A stretch of 41,087 bases of DNA from Kribbella turkmenica (lineage in GTDB: Bacteria > Actinomycetota > Actinomycetes > Propionibacteriales > Kribbellaceae). How positions within the stretch are numbered: position 1 is the stretch's first letter; every line of letters begins with the position of its first letter. The notes beneath the pieces were generated by a model. It was not told the DNA's origin, made no database searches, and saw nothing but the letters and a program-made list of their open reading frames with translations. The position numbers were made by a program, and so were the translations under genes. This document shows, piece by piece, positions 31,682 to 40,023 of this stretch. The stretch is taken from NCBI RefSeq assembly GCF_004348725.1, contig NZ_SMKR01000054.1, forward strand, positions 1 through 41,087. The letters run 5' to 3'.

Positions 31682-33619
31682 GTGACCCAGCACCACCAGG
31701 AAAGCTTCCCCGCCGACGGCAACCAGGCCGACAGCCGGATCAAGAAGCCGCGGCACAAGAAGTTCCAGACCCAGTCGTACGGCGAGCGGATGGCCGCGCA
31801 GGCCGGCACCGACGACACCCGTGACAACCGTCGTGGCGACAACCGCCCGGTGAAGGGCTACCGCGCCGACCGCACCACCGAGCCCCGACGGTCCGACGAC
31901 GACCGCCGGTCCGACCGTCCGCAGTTCAGCCGCGACGACCGTCCGCAGGTCAACCGCGACGACCGGCGGAGCTTCGGCCGTGACGAGCGGCCGGGCTACA
32001 GCAACCGGGACGACCGCGGCCGGTCCGACCGCCCGCAGTACAGCCGCGACGACCGTCCGCAGGTCAACCGCGAGGACCGTCCGCGGTTCGACCGGTCCGA
32101 CCGCCCGCAGTACAACCGGGACGACCGTCCGCAGGTCAGCCGGGACGACCGGTCGGGCTATCGGCGGGCCGACCGGTCGAACTCCGCCCGGGACGAGCGG
32201 CCGTCGTACCGGCGGGACGATCGCGGCGAGCGGCCGTCGTACCAGGAGACCAAGCGGCGGGAGGAGCCGGTGGATCTGGGGACTGTTGCCGCGGACAACC
32301 AGTTCGCCGCCCTCGGCCTGGCGCCCCGGCTCGTGCAGCGGCTGGCCCGGGACGGCATCACCGCGCCGTTCCCGATCCAGGCCGCGACCATCCCGGACGC
32401 GCTGGCCGGCAAGGACGTGCTCGGCCGCGGCCAGACCGGCTCCGGCAAGACGCTCGGCTTCGGCCTGCCGACGCTGACGCGGCTGGCCGGCGGGCACACC
32501 GAGTCCCGCCGCCCGCGCGGCGTGGTGCTGGTGCCGACCCGTGAGCTGGCGATGCAGGTGCACGACGCCCTCGAGCCGCTGGCGCACGTGATGAACGTGT
32601 CGCTGAAGCTGATCGCCGGCGGCCTGCCGTACCCGAAGCAGATCGAGGCGCTCCGTCGCGGTGTCGACCTCCTGATCGCGACCCCCGGCCGGCTGATCGA
32701 CCTGTGTGAGCAGGGTGCGGCCGACCTGGGTGCGGTGGAGGTCGCCGTCCTCGACGAGGCCGACCACATGTGCGACATGGGCTTCATGCCGGCGGTCACC
32801 ACGCTGCTCGACATGACGCCGCCGGAGGGGCAGCGGCTGCTGTTCTCGGCGACGCTGGACAACGACGTCGACACCATCGTGAAGACGTACCTGAAGGACC
32901 CGGTCACGCACTCGACCGAGTCCGGCCAGGCCACCGTGACCACGATGGAGCACCACCTGCTGGTGATCGAGCCGGCGCACAAGCAGTCGCTGACGGCCGA
33001 GCTGGCCAGCCGCGACGGCCGCACGCTCGTGTTCGTCCGCACCAAGCTGGGCGCTGACCGCGTCGCCACCCAGCTGCGCGACCGCGGTGTGATGGCCGCA
33101 GCGCTGCACGGCGGCCTGACCCAGGGCGCGCGGAACCGGACGCTCGACCAGTTCAAGGACGGTTCGGTACCGGTGCTGGTGGCAACGGACGTCGCGGCTC
33201 GCGGCATCCACGTCGACGACGTCGGCCTGGTCGTCCAGGCGGACCCGGCGGCCGACCACAAGGACTACCTGCACCGGGCCGGGCGGACGGCGCGGGCCGG
33301 TGGCAAGGGCGCGGTCGTCACCCTGGTCCTGCCGCACCAGCGGCGCGGAATGGTCCGGCTGGCGGAGTCGGCCGGTGTCGAGGCCGCTCCGGTGAAGGTC
33401 CGTCCGGGCGACGAGCTGGTCACCGGACTGACCGGCGGCAGCAAGCCGTCGGGGTATCCGGTGAAGCTGCCGGCGCCGAAGCCGCAGCGGTACGGCAAGG
33501 GCGGCGGCAAGCGGTTCGGCAGCAGCCGCCCGGGCCGCGGTCACGACGGCCGCGGTGGCAGTGGTCCGCGCCGGGGCAACGGCCCCCGCCGGACCGAGAA
33601 CCGGTCGTACCAGCGCTGA
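31682..33619 (+). CDS. DEAD-box ATP-dependent RNA helicase
   Basis: A 645-residue RNA helicase. Residues 1-200 are disordered and Arg/Asp-rich, with an imperfect 24-residue repeat (SDRPQYSRDDRPQV...). The core has the Q motif (FAALGLAPRLVQRL ... FPIQAATIP), motif I GQTGSGKT, Ia PTRELAMQ, II DEADHM, III SAT, IV LVFVRTK, V VATDVAARGIHV and VI HRAGRTARAG. The last 70 residues are Gly/Arg-rich. It remodels structured RNA, typically for ribosome assembly and cold growth. GTG 31682 is chosen from the MTQHHQESFPADGN start; the ribosome site (GAGAGAG, 31667-31673) is 8 nt away. Its long leader suggests post-transcriptional control. Confidence 0.94.
   Translation: MTQHHQESFPADGNQADSRIKKPRHKKFQTQSYGERMAAQAGTDDTRDNRRGDNRPVKGYRADRTTEPRRSDDDRRSDRPQFSRDDRPQVNRDDRRSFGRDERPGYSNRDDRGRSDRPQYSRDDRPQVNREDRPRFDRSDRPQYNRDDRPQVSRDDRSGYRRADRSNSARDERPSYRRDDRGERPSYQETKRREEPVDLGTVAADNQFAALGLAPRLVQRLARDGITAPFPIQAATIPDALAGKDVLGRGQTGSGKTLGFGLPTLTRLAGGHTESRRPRGVVLVPTRELAMQVHDALEPLAHVMNVSLKLIAGGLPYPKQIEALRRGVDLLIATPGRLIDLCEQGAADLGAVEVAVLDEADHMCDMGFMPAVTTLLDMTPPEGQRLLFSATLDNDVDTIVKTYLKDPVTHSTESGQATVTTMEHHLLVIEPAHKQSLTAELASRDGRTLVFVRTKLGADRVATQLRDRGVMAAALHGGLTQGARNRTLDQFKDGSVPVLVATDVAARGIHVDDVGLVVQADPAADHKDYLHRAGRTARAGGKGAVVTLVLPHQRRGMVRLAESAGVEAAPVKVRPGDELVTGLTGGSKPSGYPVKLPAPKPQRYGKGGGKRFGSSRPGRGHDGRGGSGPRRGNGPRRTENRSYQR
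31910..32163 (+). repeat. Imperfect coding repeats in the helicase N-terminus
   Basis: Three copies of a block starting TCCGACCG(T/C)CCGCAGT begin at 31910, 32024 and 32096, spaced 114 and 72 nt. Each encodes SDRPQ(F/Y)(S/N)RDDRPQV(N/S)R(D/E)DR. Unit length and count are likely variable between strains. Confidence 0.8.
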
Positions 33620-33625
33620 TCGACC

Positions 33626-33664
33626 GAGGGCCCTGGTTCTCGTTGAAGGAAAACCGGGGCCCTC
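33626..33664. terminator. Bidirectional hairpin terminator
   Basis: GAGGGCCCTGGTT (33626-33638) pairs with AACCGGGGCCCTC (33652-33664), 13 bp with one T-G pair and a 13-nt loop, between the convergent helicase and SelA-like genes. Confidence 0.8.
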
Positions 33665-33665
33665 G

Positions 33666-34754
33666 TCAGGTCAGAACGGCCCACAGCCTCGCCAGTACGG
33701 CGGCGATCTCGTCGCCGGTCAGCGGGATGAGCTCGAACATCAGCTCGTTGGCGTCGACCCGGTCCGTCATCACGTAGATCGACGGCACTCCGGCCTCGAG
33801 TTCCGTGGCCACGCGCTTCGCGTCCGGCACCCGCACGACGGCGCGTGACACCTGCAGACCGGTGGGATCGGGGACGACGTCCGCCGACACCCCGGGAATC
33901 CTGCCGACGGCGTCGACGAAGGCGACGACCTTCGCGAGCTCGTCCGCCTCCCACTTGACCCGGTCGACCGCCTGCCACTCCTCGAGTGCCGCCAGGACAC
34001 CGATCACGGCCTCCTTGGTCGGCTTCATCACCCGGCCGATGCCCTTGTCCTGTGCCCGGATCGACTGCACCAGCGGCCAGCTGCCCGCGATCAGTCCGGC
34101 GGTGGGGGAGCCGAGGTACTTCTGCCCGCTGACCAGGACGAGGTCCGCGCCCGTTGCCAGCAGGTCCGCGATCCGCGGGAACTGCGCCGCGCCGTCGATG
34201 ATCGCCGGTACGCCGCGACGATGAGCTGCCCGCACGGCGGCGACCAGGTCGATCGGTTCGCCGGAGGTGAGCCGTGACGACACCAGCAACAGGCACGCGA
34301 TGTCCGGCCCGTCGAGCTCCTCCTCCAGATCGTCGATGCCACAACGGGTTTCGTCACCGGCGAGGTCGACGTGGGCGCCGGCCATCCGGATGCCCTGCAG
34401 GTTGGAGTGGCCGTAGTTGACGACGTGGTTCGCCGGCATCACGACGCGGTTGTGCAGGTCCGTGGTGTCCGGCAACGCCGCCACCCGGCGCGGATCGCCG
34501 CCGGTCATCGTGGCCGCGACCGAGAGGGTGATGCCCGCGGCGGTGCAGTGCACGACCGTGCCGGCCTGGGCGCCGGTCACCTGGGCGATCGCCTCACTGG
34601 CCCGGTCTGCGAGCTCGTCCATGACGAAGAACTCCGGCAACGCCTGCGCGACGGCCTCCGCCACCCCGTGGGAACTCCGCGACACCCCGAGCGGGGTGTA
34701 CGTCCCCTTGGCATTGATCACCACACTCAACCGGTAACGATCATGGATGCTCAT
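33666..34754 (-). CDS. SelA-like PLP-dependent enzyme (D-glucosaminate-6-phosphate ammonia-lyase type)
   Basis: A 362-residue fold-type I PLP enzyme of the SelA/DgaE group. Seen: the family start YRLSVVINAKGTYTPLG, the region HCTAAGITLSVAA, Asp187 (AIIDGAAQ), which should bind the pyridine nitrogen, and the Schiff-base Lys212 in SGQKYLGSPTAG. There is no selenocysteine machinery in the window, and the protein is shorter than true SelA (about 460), so tRNA-Sec selenation is unlikely. ATG 34754 is preferred over GTG 34778 because homology begins at MSIHDRY; neither has a good ribosome site. It stands alone between the helicase and the acylase gene. Its substrate is unknown. Confidence 0.8.
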   Translation of the reverse strand: MSIHDRYRLSVVINAKGTYTPLGVSRSSHGVAEAVAQALPEFFVMDELADRASEAIAQVTGAQAGTVVHCTAAGITLSVAATMTGGDPRRVAALPDTTDLHNRVVMPANHVVNYGHSNLQGIRMAGAHVDLAGDETRCGIDDLEEELDGPDIACLLLVSSRLTSGEPIDLVAAVRAAHRRGVPAIIDGAAQFPRIADLLATGADLVLVSGQKYLGSPTAGLIAGSWPLVQSIRAQDKGIGRVMKPTKEAVIGVLAALEEWQAVDRVKWEADELAKVVAFVDAVGRIPGVSADVVPDPTGLQVSRAVVRVPDAKRVATELEAGVPSIYVMTDRVDANELMFELIPLTGDEIAAVLARLWAVLT

Positions 34755-34812
34755 GGTGCTGCACACAGTAGTGGTCACGGACTGTGGTTGGCGAGAGCCG
34801 GACCGCGAGATC

Positions 34813-34841
34813 TTGACCGCTACCTACTGGTGAGTCATTCT
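34813..34841 (+). promoter_or_regulatory. Promoter of the penicillin acylase gene
   Basis: A -35 TTGACC (34813-34818), a 17-nt spacer and a -10 CATTCT (34836-34841) give a transcript start about 45 nt before the GTG at 34893, which has GGGAGAG just upstream. It is the best match to the housekeeping promoter pattern in the window. Confidence 0.6.
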
Positions 34842-34892
34842 CAGTTTCCGTAACTCCCCTGCCGCTGGTCCTGCGTCCCGAGGGAGAGATCC

Positions 34893-37800
34893 GTGTCGCC
34901 TCGCACCGCCCCGCGAACACCTCGCGCCACCCTTCGCCGTCCGTACCGGACCGCGTTCGCCGCGGTCGCATCGGCCGCCCTGCTCGCTGCCCTTCCCGCG
35001 CCGGCCCAGGCCGCGCCGGCGGCGCCGCAAGCCGCCGTCGCAGTGCCGGTCGGCTACTGCGTCGGGCAGTGCGACGACATCGTGACGCCCGGGCAGAACG
35101 GGCACGCGACCTTCACGGATCTCCTGCTGTTCAAGGGTTTCGGCACCCGTCCGCCGCATTTCAGCGACTCGCTGAAGCCGTACGAGAACCTCGTCTGGAA
35201 CTCCCAGGGCATCACCGACGACGACCTCGGTGCGTACTTCGACGACGCGTCGTTCGGGGTGAAGGCCGGCGACGTCGCGAGCACGATCAAGCCGCGTGCG
35301 GACGTCACGATCGTGCGGGACAGGTCGCGCGGCATCCCGCACGTCACCGGCACCACCCGGCAGGGCGTGATGTTCGGCGCCGGGTTCGCGGGGGCGCAGG
35401 ACCGGTTGTTCGTGATGGACGTGTTCCGGCATCTCGGCCGCGGCCGGTTGACCCCGTTCGCGGGCGGTGCGCCGGCCAACCGTGCGTTCGAGCAGGAGTT
35501 CTGGCGGACCGCGCCGTACACCGAGGCCGACCTGCAGAAGCAGTACGACGACGCCGACGAACGGTACGGCGCCGACGGCGTGAAGATGCAGCAGGACATC
35601 CAGGCCTGGGTCGACGGGGTCAACCACTACATCGACACGGTCGGCATCGCGTACCCCGGTGAGTACGTCGCTCTCGGCCTGGACTGGCCCACTCCGCGAT
35701 GGAAGGTGACCGACGTGGTCGCCACCGCGGCCGTGGTGGCCGGGATCTTCGGCACCGGCGGCGGACACGAGGTCACGTCCGCACTGGCGTTACTGGCGGC
35801 GCAGGCGAAGTACGGCGTTGCCCAGGGCACCAAAGTGTGGGAGTCGTTCCGGTCGCAGAACGACCCGGAGGCGAACACCACCGTGCACAACGGTGCAACC
35901 TTCCCGTACGGCGTCACCGGTCCGCACCCGGCCGGACGGGCGATGCCCGATCGCGGCTCGGTCGTTCCGGAACCACACGTCAGCGATCAATCCGTCGTAC
36001 CTGCGGCGAAGCCGGTGGTGCCGAAGGGCTCGGAGTCGCTGCGGGGCATCGTCGACCAGGGCCTGTTCCCCGACGGCTTCGCCGACAAGGGCATGTCGAA
36101 CGCGCTGCTCGTGTCGGGGCGGCACACGGTCAGCGGCAACCCGGTCGCCGTCTACGGTCCGCAGACCGGCTACTTCGCGCCGCAGCTGCTGCTCCGCCAG
36201 GAGCTCCAGGGCCCAGGTGTCAGCTCGCGCGGTGTCGCCTTCGCCGGTCTGAACTTCTACACCCTGATCGGCCGCGGTCCGGACTATTCCTGGAGCGCCA
36301 CCTCGGCCGGGCAGGACATCACCGACACCTTCGCCGTACCGCTGTGTGAGCCGGGCGGCGGGACGCCGACCAAGAACTCGCAGCACTACGAGTTCCGCGG
36401 CGGCTGCCTGCCCATCGAACGGCTCGAGCGGCACAACGAGTGGTACGCGAGTCTCGGCTCGTCGGAGCCGGCCGGGTCGTACACGTTGGTCGCCCTCCGG
36501 ACGAAGTACGGGATCGTCACGCATCGCGCCACGGTCGGCGGACGGCCGGTGCTGTTCACCAAGAACCGCTCGACCTACGGCAACGAGGCCGGCTCCGCGC
36601 TGGGGTTCATGCAGTTCAACGACCCGGACCGGATCCGGTCCGCGGCCGACTTCGAGGCCGCGGCGCACACCATCGGCTACACCTTCAACTGGTTCTACAC
36701 CGACAAGACGTCGATCGCGTACTACAACTCCGGTGACAACCCGGTCCGCGCGGCCGGCGGCGATCCCAACCTGCCGACCTGGAGCTCGTACGAGTGGCAG
36801 GGCTGGGACCCGGTCACCAACCGCGCGACCTACACCCCGGCCGCCGAGCATCCGCAGGTCGTCGACCAGGACTACCTGACCAGCTGGAACAACAAGCAGG
36901 CGCCCGGGTTCTCGGCGTCCGACGGACAGTTCGGCTACAACGCGGTCTACCGCAGCCAGCCGCTCGACGACCGGATCATGGCGGTCATCGACAGCGGACA
37001 GAAGTTCACCCGGGGAAAGCTGGTCGAGGCGATGGAGGACGCTGCCACCGTCGACCTCCGCGGTGACCAGGTCCTGCCCTACCTGCTCCGGGTGCTCACG
37101 TCGGCCCCGATCACCGACCCGGCCGTCGCCGACGCGGTCGCCAAGCTGACCGCGTGGCGAGACGCCGGCAGTCACCGCCGGACGCCGGACGGGTCGTCGA
37201 CGGTGTACGACCACAGCGAGGCCATCCGGATCCTCGACGCCTGGTGGCCGCTGCTCGTCCCCGCCCAGTTCAAGGATCTCGGTCCCGAGCTGTACGCCGC
37301 CCTGGTCGCGAACCTGAAGATCGACGAGCGGCCGGGTGCGCAGGGATCAGCGTTCCAGAGCGGGTGGTGGGGTTTCGTGCAGCGCGACCTGCGCAAGGTG
37401 CTCGGCGATCCGGTGCAGACCCCGCAACCGGTGACGTACTGCGGGGCCGGTTCGCTGGCCGCCTGCCGGACGGTGCTCGCCGATTCGTTGCTCGCGGCCA
37501 CCAAGGTGCCGGCGACGACGACGTACCCGGCGAGCGGCGACTGCGCGGCGGGTGACCAGTACTGCACGGACCAGATCGTGCACAACCCGATGGGCGGCAT
37601 CACCCAGGACCGGATTGCCTGGGTCAACCGGCCGACGTACCAGCAGGTGATCGAGTTCCCGGCCCGGCGGGGTGACGACGTGAGCAACCTGGCCACGGGG
37701 AGGACCGCGACGGCGAGCAGTTGCGAGCGAGGCTGGTTCGACTCCCCGCCGCCGAACTCCGTGGACGGGAAGCTGTCCACCCGATGGGCGAGCGACTGGT

Positions 37801-38075
37801 CCGACCCGCAGTGGCTGAAGGTTGACCTCGGCAACGAGCAGGCGATCCGGCGGGTGGTGCTGCACTGGGAGGCCGCGTACGGAAAGGCGTACACGGTGGA
37901 GGTGTCGCGGGACGGGACGTCCTGGCGGCGGGTGTTCGCGACCACGACCGGGGACGGCGGCGAGGACGTCGTCCGGTTCGAGGCGGCGCCGGCGCGGTAC
38001 GTGCGGGTCACCGGGACGCAGCGGGCGACGGCGTACGGGTACTCGCTGTACGAGCTTCAGGTCTACCGGCAATGA
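34893..38075 (+). CDS. Secreted penicillin acylase-family amidase with C-terminal discoidin domain
   Basis: A 1060-residue Ntn-hydrolase precursor. The signal peptide covers about 1-40 (LLAALPAPAQAA). An alpha-chain region (about 50-330) carries TIVRDRSRGIPHVTG. A spacer is followed by the beta chain, starting at the catalytic Ser402 in DKGMSNALLVSGRH. The next 70 residues (AVYGPQTGYFAPQLLL; SWSATSAGQDITD) follow penicillin G acylase closely. The beta chain reaches to about 925. The last 130 residues (SNLATGRTATASSCERG ... SLYELQVYRQ) form an F5/8 type C (discoidin) domain, likely binding carbohydrate or cell surface. Substrates in this family include penicillins, acyl-homoserine lactones and acylated peptides; it is not determined here. 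Confidence 0.92.
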   Translation: MSPRTAPRTPRATLRRPYRTAFAAVASAALLAALPAPAQAAPAAPQAAVAVPVGYCVGQCDDIVTPGQNGHATFTDLLLFKGFGTRPPHFSDSLKPYENLVWNSQGITDDDLGAYFDDASFGVKAGDVASTIKPRADVTIVRDRSRGIPHVTGTTRQGVMFGAGFAGAQDRLFVMDVFRHLGRGRLTPFAGGAPANRAFEQEFWRTAPYTEADLQKQYDDADERYGADGVKMQQDIQAWVDGVNHYIDTVGIAYPGEYVALGLDWPTPRWKVTDVVATAAVVAGIFGTGGGHEVTSALALLAAQAKYGVAQGTKVWESFRSQNDPEANTTVHNGATFPYGVTGPHPAGRAMPDRGSVVPEPHVSDQSVVPAAKPVVPKGSESLRGIVDQGLFPDGFADKGMSNALLVSGRHTVSGNPVAVYGPQTGYFAPQLLLRQELQGPGVSSRGVAFAGLNFYTLIGRGPDYSWSATSAGQDITDTFAVPLCEPGGGTPTKNSQHYEFRGGCLPIERLERHNEWYASLGSSEPAGSYTLVALRTKYGIVTHRATVGGRPVLFTKNRSTYGNEAGSALGFMQFNDPDRIRSAADFEAAAHTIGYTFNWFYTDKTSIAYYNSGDNPVRAAGGDPNLPTWSSYEWQGWDPVTNRATYTPAAEHPQVVDQDYLTSWNNKQAPGFSASDGQFGYNAVYRSQPLDDRIMAVIDSGQKFTRGKLVEAMEDAATVDLRGDQVLPYLLRVLTSAPITDPAVADAVAKLTAWRDAGSHRRTPDGSSTVYDHSEAIRILDAWWPLLVPAQFKDLGPELYAALVANLKIDERPGAQGSAFQSGWWGFVQRDLRKVLGDPVQTPQPVTYCGAGSLAACRTVLADSLLAATKVPATTTYPASGDCAAGDQYCTDQIVHNPMGGITQDRIAWVNRPTYQQVIEFPARRGDDVSNLATGRTATASSCERGWFDSPPPNSVDGKLSTRWASDWSDPQWLKVDLGNEQAIRRVVLHWEAAYGKAYTVEVSRDGTSWRRVFATTTGDGGEDVVRFEAAPARYVRVTGTQRATAYGYSLYELQVYRQ

Positions 38076-38102
38076 CGCTCCATGGCCTGTCAGGATGAGG
38101 GC

Positions 38103-38684
38103 ATGAACCAGAACTTCCCCCCGAACCCGAACCAGCCGTACCCGCCGCAGCAGGGTTACCAGCAGAGCCCGCCGCCCGGTTACGCGCCACCGCAGCAGGG
38201 CTACCAGCAGGGCCCGCCGCCGCAGGGGTACGGGCAGCCCGGGTACGGACAAGCCCCCGGCAACTACCGGCCGGCGCGGCAGAACGCGCCACACATCGCG
38301 CCGCCGGGATCGCCGTACCCGGTGTTGGTCTCGACCATGAACGACCTGCCCGGGTACACCGCGGAGACGGTGTTCGGCGAGGTCTTCGGGCTGACCGTGC
38401 GCAGCCGCGACTTCGGGTCGAACTTCACCGCCGGCTTCCGGTCGCTGGCCGGCGGCGAGGTGCCGGAGTACACCCAGATGCTGGCCGAGTCACGGCACGT
38501 CGCGGTGATGCGGATGTGCCAGATGGCCCAGCAGATGGGCGCGAACGCGATCCTGGCGATGCGGTTCGACTGCACCGAGATCGCCAACACGATGAGCGAG
38601 GTCGCCGCCTACGGTACGGCGGTGATCGTCCGCCCGGACCAGCCTGCTCCGAAGCCCGGTGAGGATGATGTGGATGACAGCTGA
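38103..38684 (+). CDS. YbjQ-family (UPF0145) protein with a Pro/Gln/Tyr-rich N-terminus
   Basis: A 193-residue protein. The first 65 residues are a low-complexity PPQQGYQQ/GYGQP repeat, disordered and typical of actinobacterial membrane- or condensate-associated proteins. From about 75 on (LVSTMNDLPGYTAETVFGEVFGLTVRS ... YGTAVIV) it is the YbjQ/UPF0145 fold, annotated as a putative heavy-metal-binding domain and of unknown role. ATG 38103 follows AGGATGAGGG and fits better than an in-frame ATG at 38082. Its end overlaps the GH1 start by 11 nt. Confidence 0.85.
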   Translation: MNQNFPPNPNQPYPPQQGYQQSPPPGYAPPQQGYQQGPPPQGYGQPGYGQAPGNYRPARQNAPHIAPPGSPYPVLVSTMNDLPGYTAETVFGEVFGLTVRSRDFGSNFTAGFRSLAGGEVPEYTQMLAESRHVAVMRMCQMAQQMGANAILAMRFDCTEIANTMSEVAAYGTAVIVRPDQPAPKPGEDDVDDS

Positions 38685-40023
38685 CCTGACCTTCGGCCCT
38701 GACTTCCGGTGGGGCGTGTCGACGTCGGCGTACCAGATCGAAGGGGCCGTGGCCGAGGATGGCCGCGGCCCGTCGACCTGGGACACGTTCTGCGCCGGGC
38801 CGGGGCGGATCCTCGGCGGCGACACCGGTGAAGTGGCCTGCGACCACTACCACCGGTACGCCGAGGACGTCGCGCTGATGCGGGACCTCGGGGTCGGCAC
38901 CTACCGGTTCTCGTTCTCCTGGCCGCGGATCCAGCCGTCGGGCGGCGGGCCGGCAAACGCGGCCGGGCTGGACTTCTACGACCGGCTGATCGACACGCTC
39001 CTGGGCGCCGGGATCCAGCCGGCGCCGACGCTGTACCACTGGGACACCCCGCAGCCGTTGGAGGACGCCGGCGGGTGGCTGGAGCGGTCGATCACCGACC
39101 GCTTCGCCGACTACGCGGAGATCCTGGCCGCGCGGTTCGGCGACCGGGTGCCGATGTGGATCACCGTCAACGAGCCGATGGTGCTCACCCTGATGGGCTA
39201 CTCGCTCGGCGCGCACGCTCCCGGTCGCGAGTTGATGTTCGACGCGCTGCCGGTCGCGCACCACCAGTTGCTGGCTCACGGCCGCGCCGTGCAGGCACTA
39301 CGGGCGGCCGGCGCGACGAACGTCGGGATCGCCGGCAACCACGCACCGACCTGGCCGGCGAGCGACAGCGAGGAGGACAAGGAAGCGGCCGCGCTGTACG
39401 ACAACCTGATCAACTGGCTGTTCGCCGACCCGGTGCTGCTCGGTGCCTATCCGCCGGGCTACGAGGCCGCGATGCCCGGGCCGGTGTCCGACGATCTGAA
39501 GGTCATCAGCGAGCCGTTGGACTTCTTCGGGATCAATCACTACGCGCCGGTGTCGGTGGGTGCCGCCACCGGTCGGGCCGACACCGCGGCCACCGACGGG
39601 ATCCTGCTGCCGCCCGGCGTGCCGTTCGAGCCGCGCTCGCTCGAGGGCTACCCGCGGACCGACTTCGGCTGGCCGGTCGTACCGTCGGCGTTCGGTGAGA
39701 TCCTGCGCATCTTCAAGGACCGGTACGGCGACCGGCTGCCACCGGTGTACATCACCGAGAACGGATGCGCGTACGGCGACACCGTCGATGACCAGCGGCG
39801 GATCGACTACCTCGACGGGTACCTGCGGTCGCTTCGACAGGCGATGGACGACGGCGTCGACGTCCGCGGGTACTTCCAATGGTCGCTGCTGGACAACTTC
39901 GAGTGGGCGGCCGGGTACTCGCAGCGGTTCGGGCTCGTGCACGTCGACTTCGCTACCCAGGTGCGGACGCCGAAAGCGTCGTACCACTGGTTCCGTGACG
40001 TGATCGCGCAGAGCCGGGGATGA
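38674..40023 (+). CDS. GH1 beta-glucosidase
   Basis: A 449-residue family 1 glycoside hydrolase, cytoplasmic (no signal peptide), that cleaves beta-glucosides such as cellobiose. Seen: N-terminal FRWGVSTSAYQIEGA, the acid/base Glu167 in TVNEP, INHYAPV, the nucleophile Glu362 in YITENG, and FQWSLLDNFEWAAGYSQRFGLV. The length is usual. ATG 38674 is chosen because GAGG lies 9 nt upstream and TADLTFGPDFRWG fits the family; ATGs at 38665 and 38668 and a GTG at 38659 are less likely. It overlaps the next transporter gene by 4 nt (ATGA). Confidence 0.94.
   Translation: MTADLTFGPDFRWGVSTSAYQIEGAVAEDGRGPSTWDTFCAGPGRILGGDTGEVACDHYHRYAEDVALMRDLGVGTYRFSFSWPRIQPSGGGPANAAGLDFYDRLIDTLLGAGIQPAPTLYHWDTPQPLEDAGGWLERSITDRFADYAEILAARFGDRVPMWITVNEPMVLTLMGYSLGAHAPGRELMFDALPVAHHQLLAHGRAVQALRAAGATNVGIAGNHAPTWPASDSEEDKEAAALYDNLINWLFADPVLLGAYPPGYEAAMPGPVSDDLKVISEPLDFFGINHYAPVSVGAATGRADTAATDGILLPPGVPFEPRSLEGYPRTDFGWPVVPSAFGEILRIFKDRYGDRLPPVYITENGCAYGDTVDDQRRIDYLDGYLRSLRQAMDDGVDVRGYFQWSLLDNFEWAAGYSQRFGLVHVDFATQVRTPKASYHWFRDVIAQSRG

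Noticed and set aside
31910..32163. Repeats in the helicase gene as a mobile element
   Set aside because: They keep the reading frame, encode a low-complexity protein region, and show no terminal inverted repeats or target duplication.
31217..33544. 775-codon minus-strand open frame opposite the helicase
   Set aside because: Shadow of the helicase reading frame; the repeated Val/Arg/Pro pattern mirrors the RD repeats.
33666..34754. True selenocysteine synthase SelA
   Set aside because: Too short, with no selB, selD or tRNA-Sec in the window, and the fold fits the SelA-like ammonia-lyase group better.
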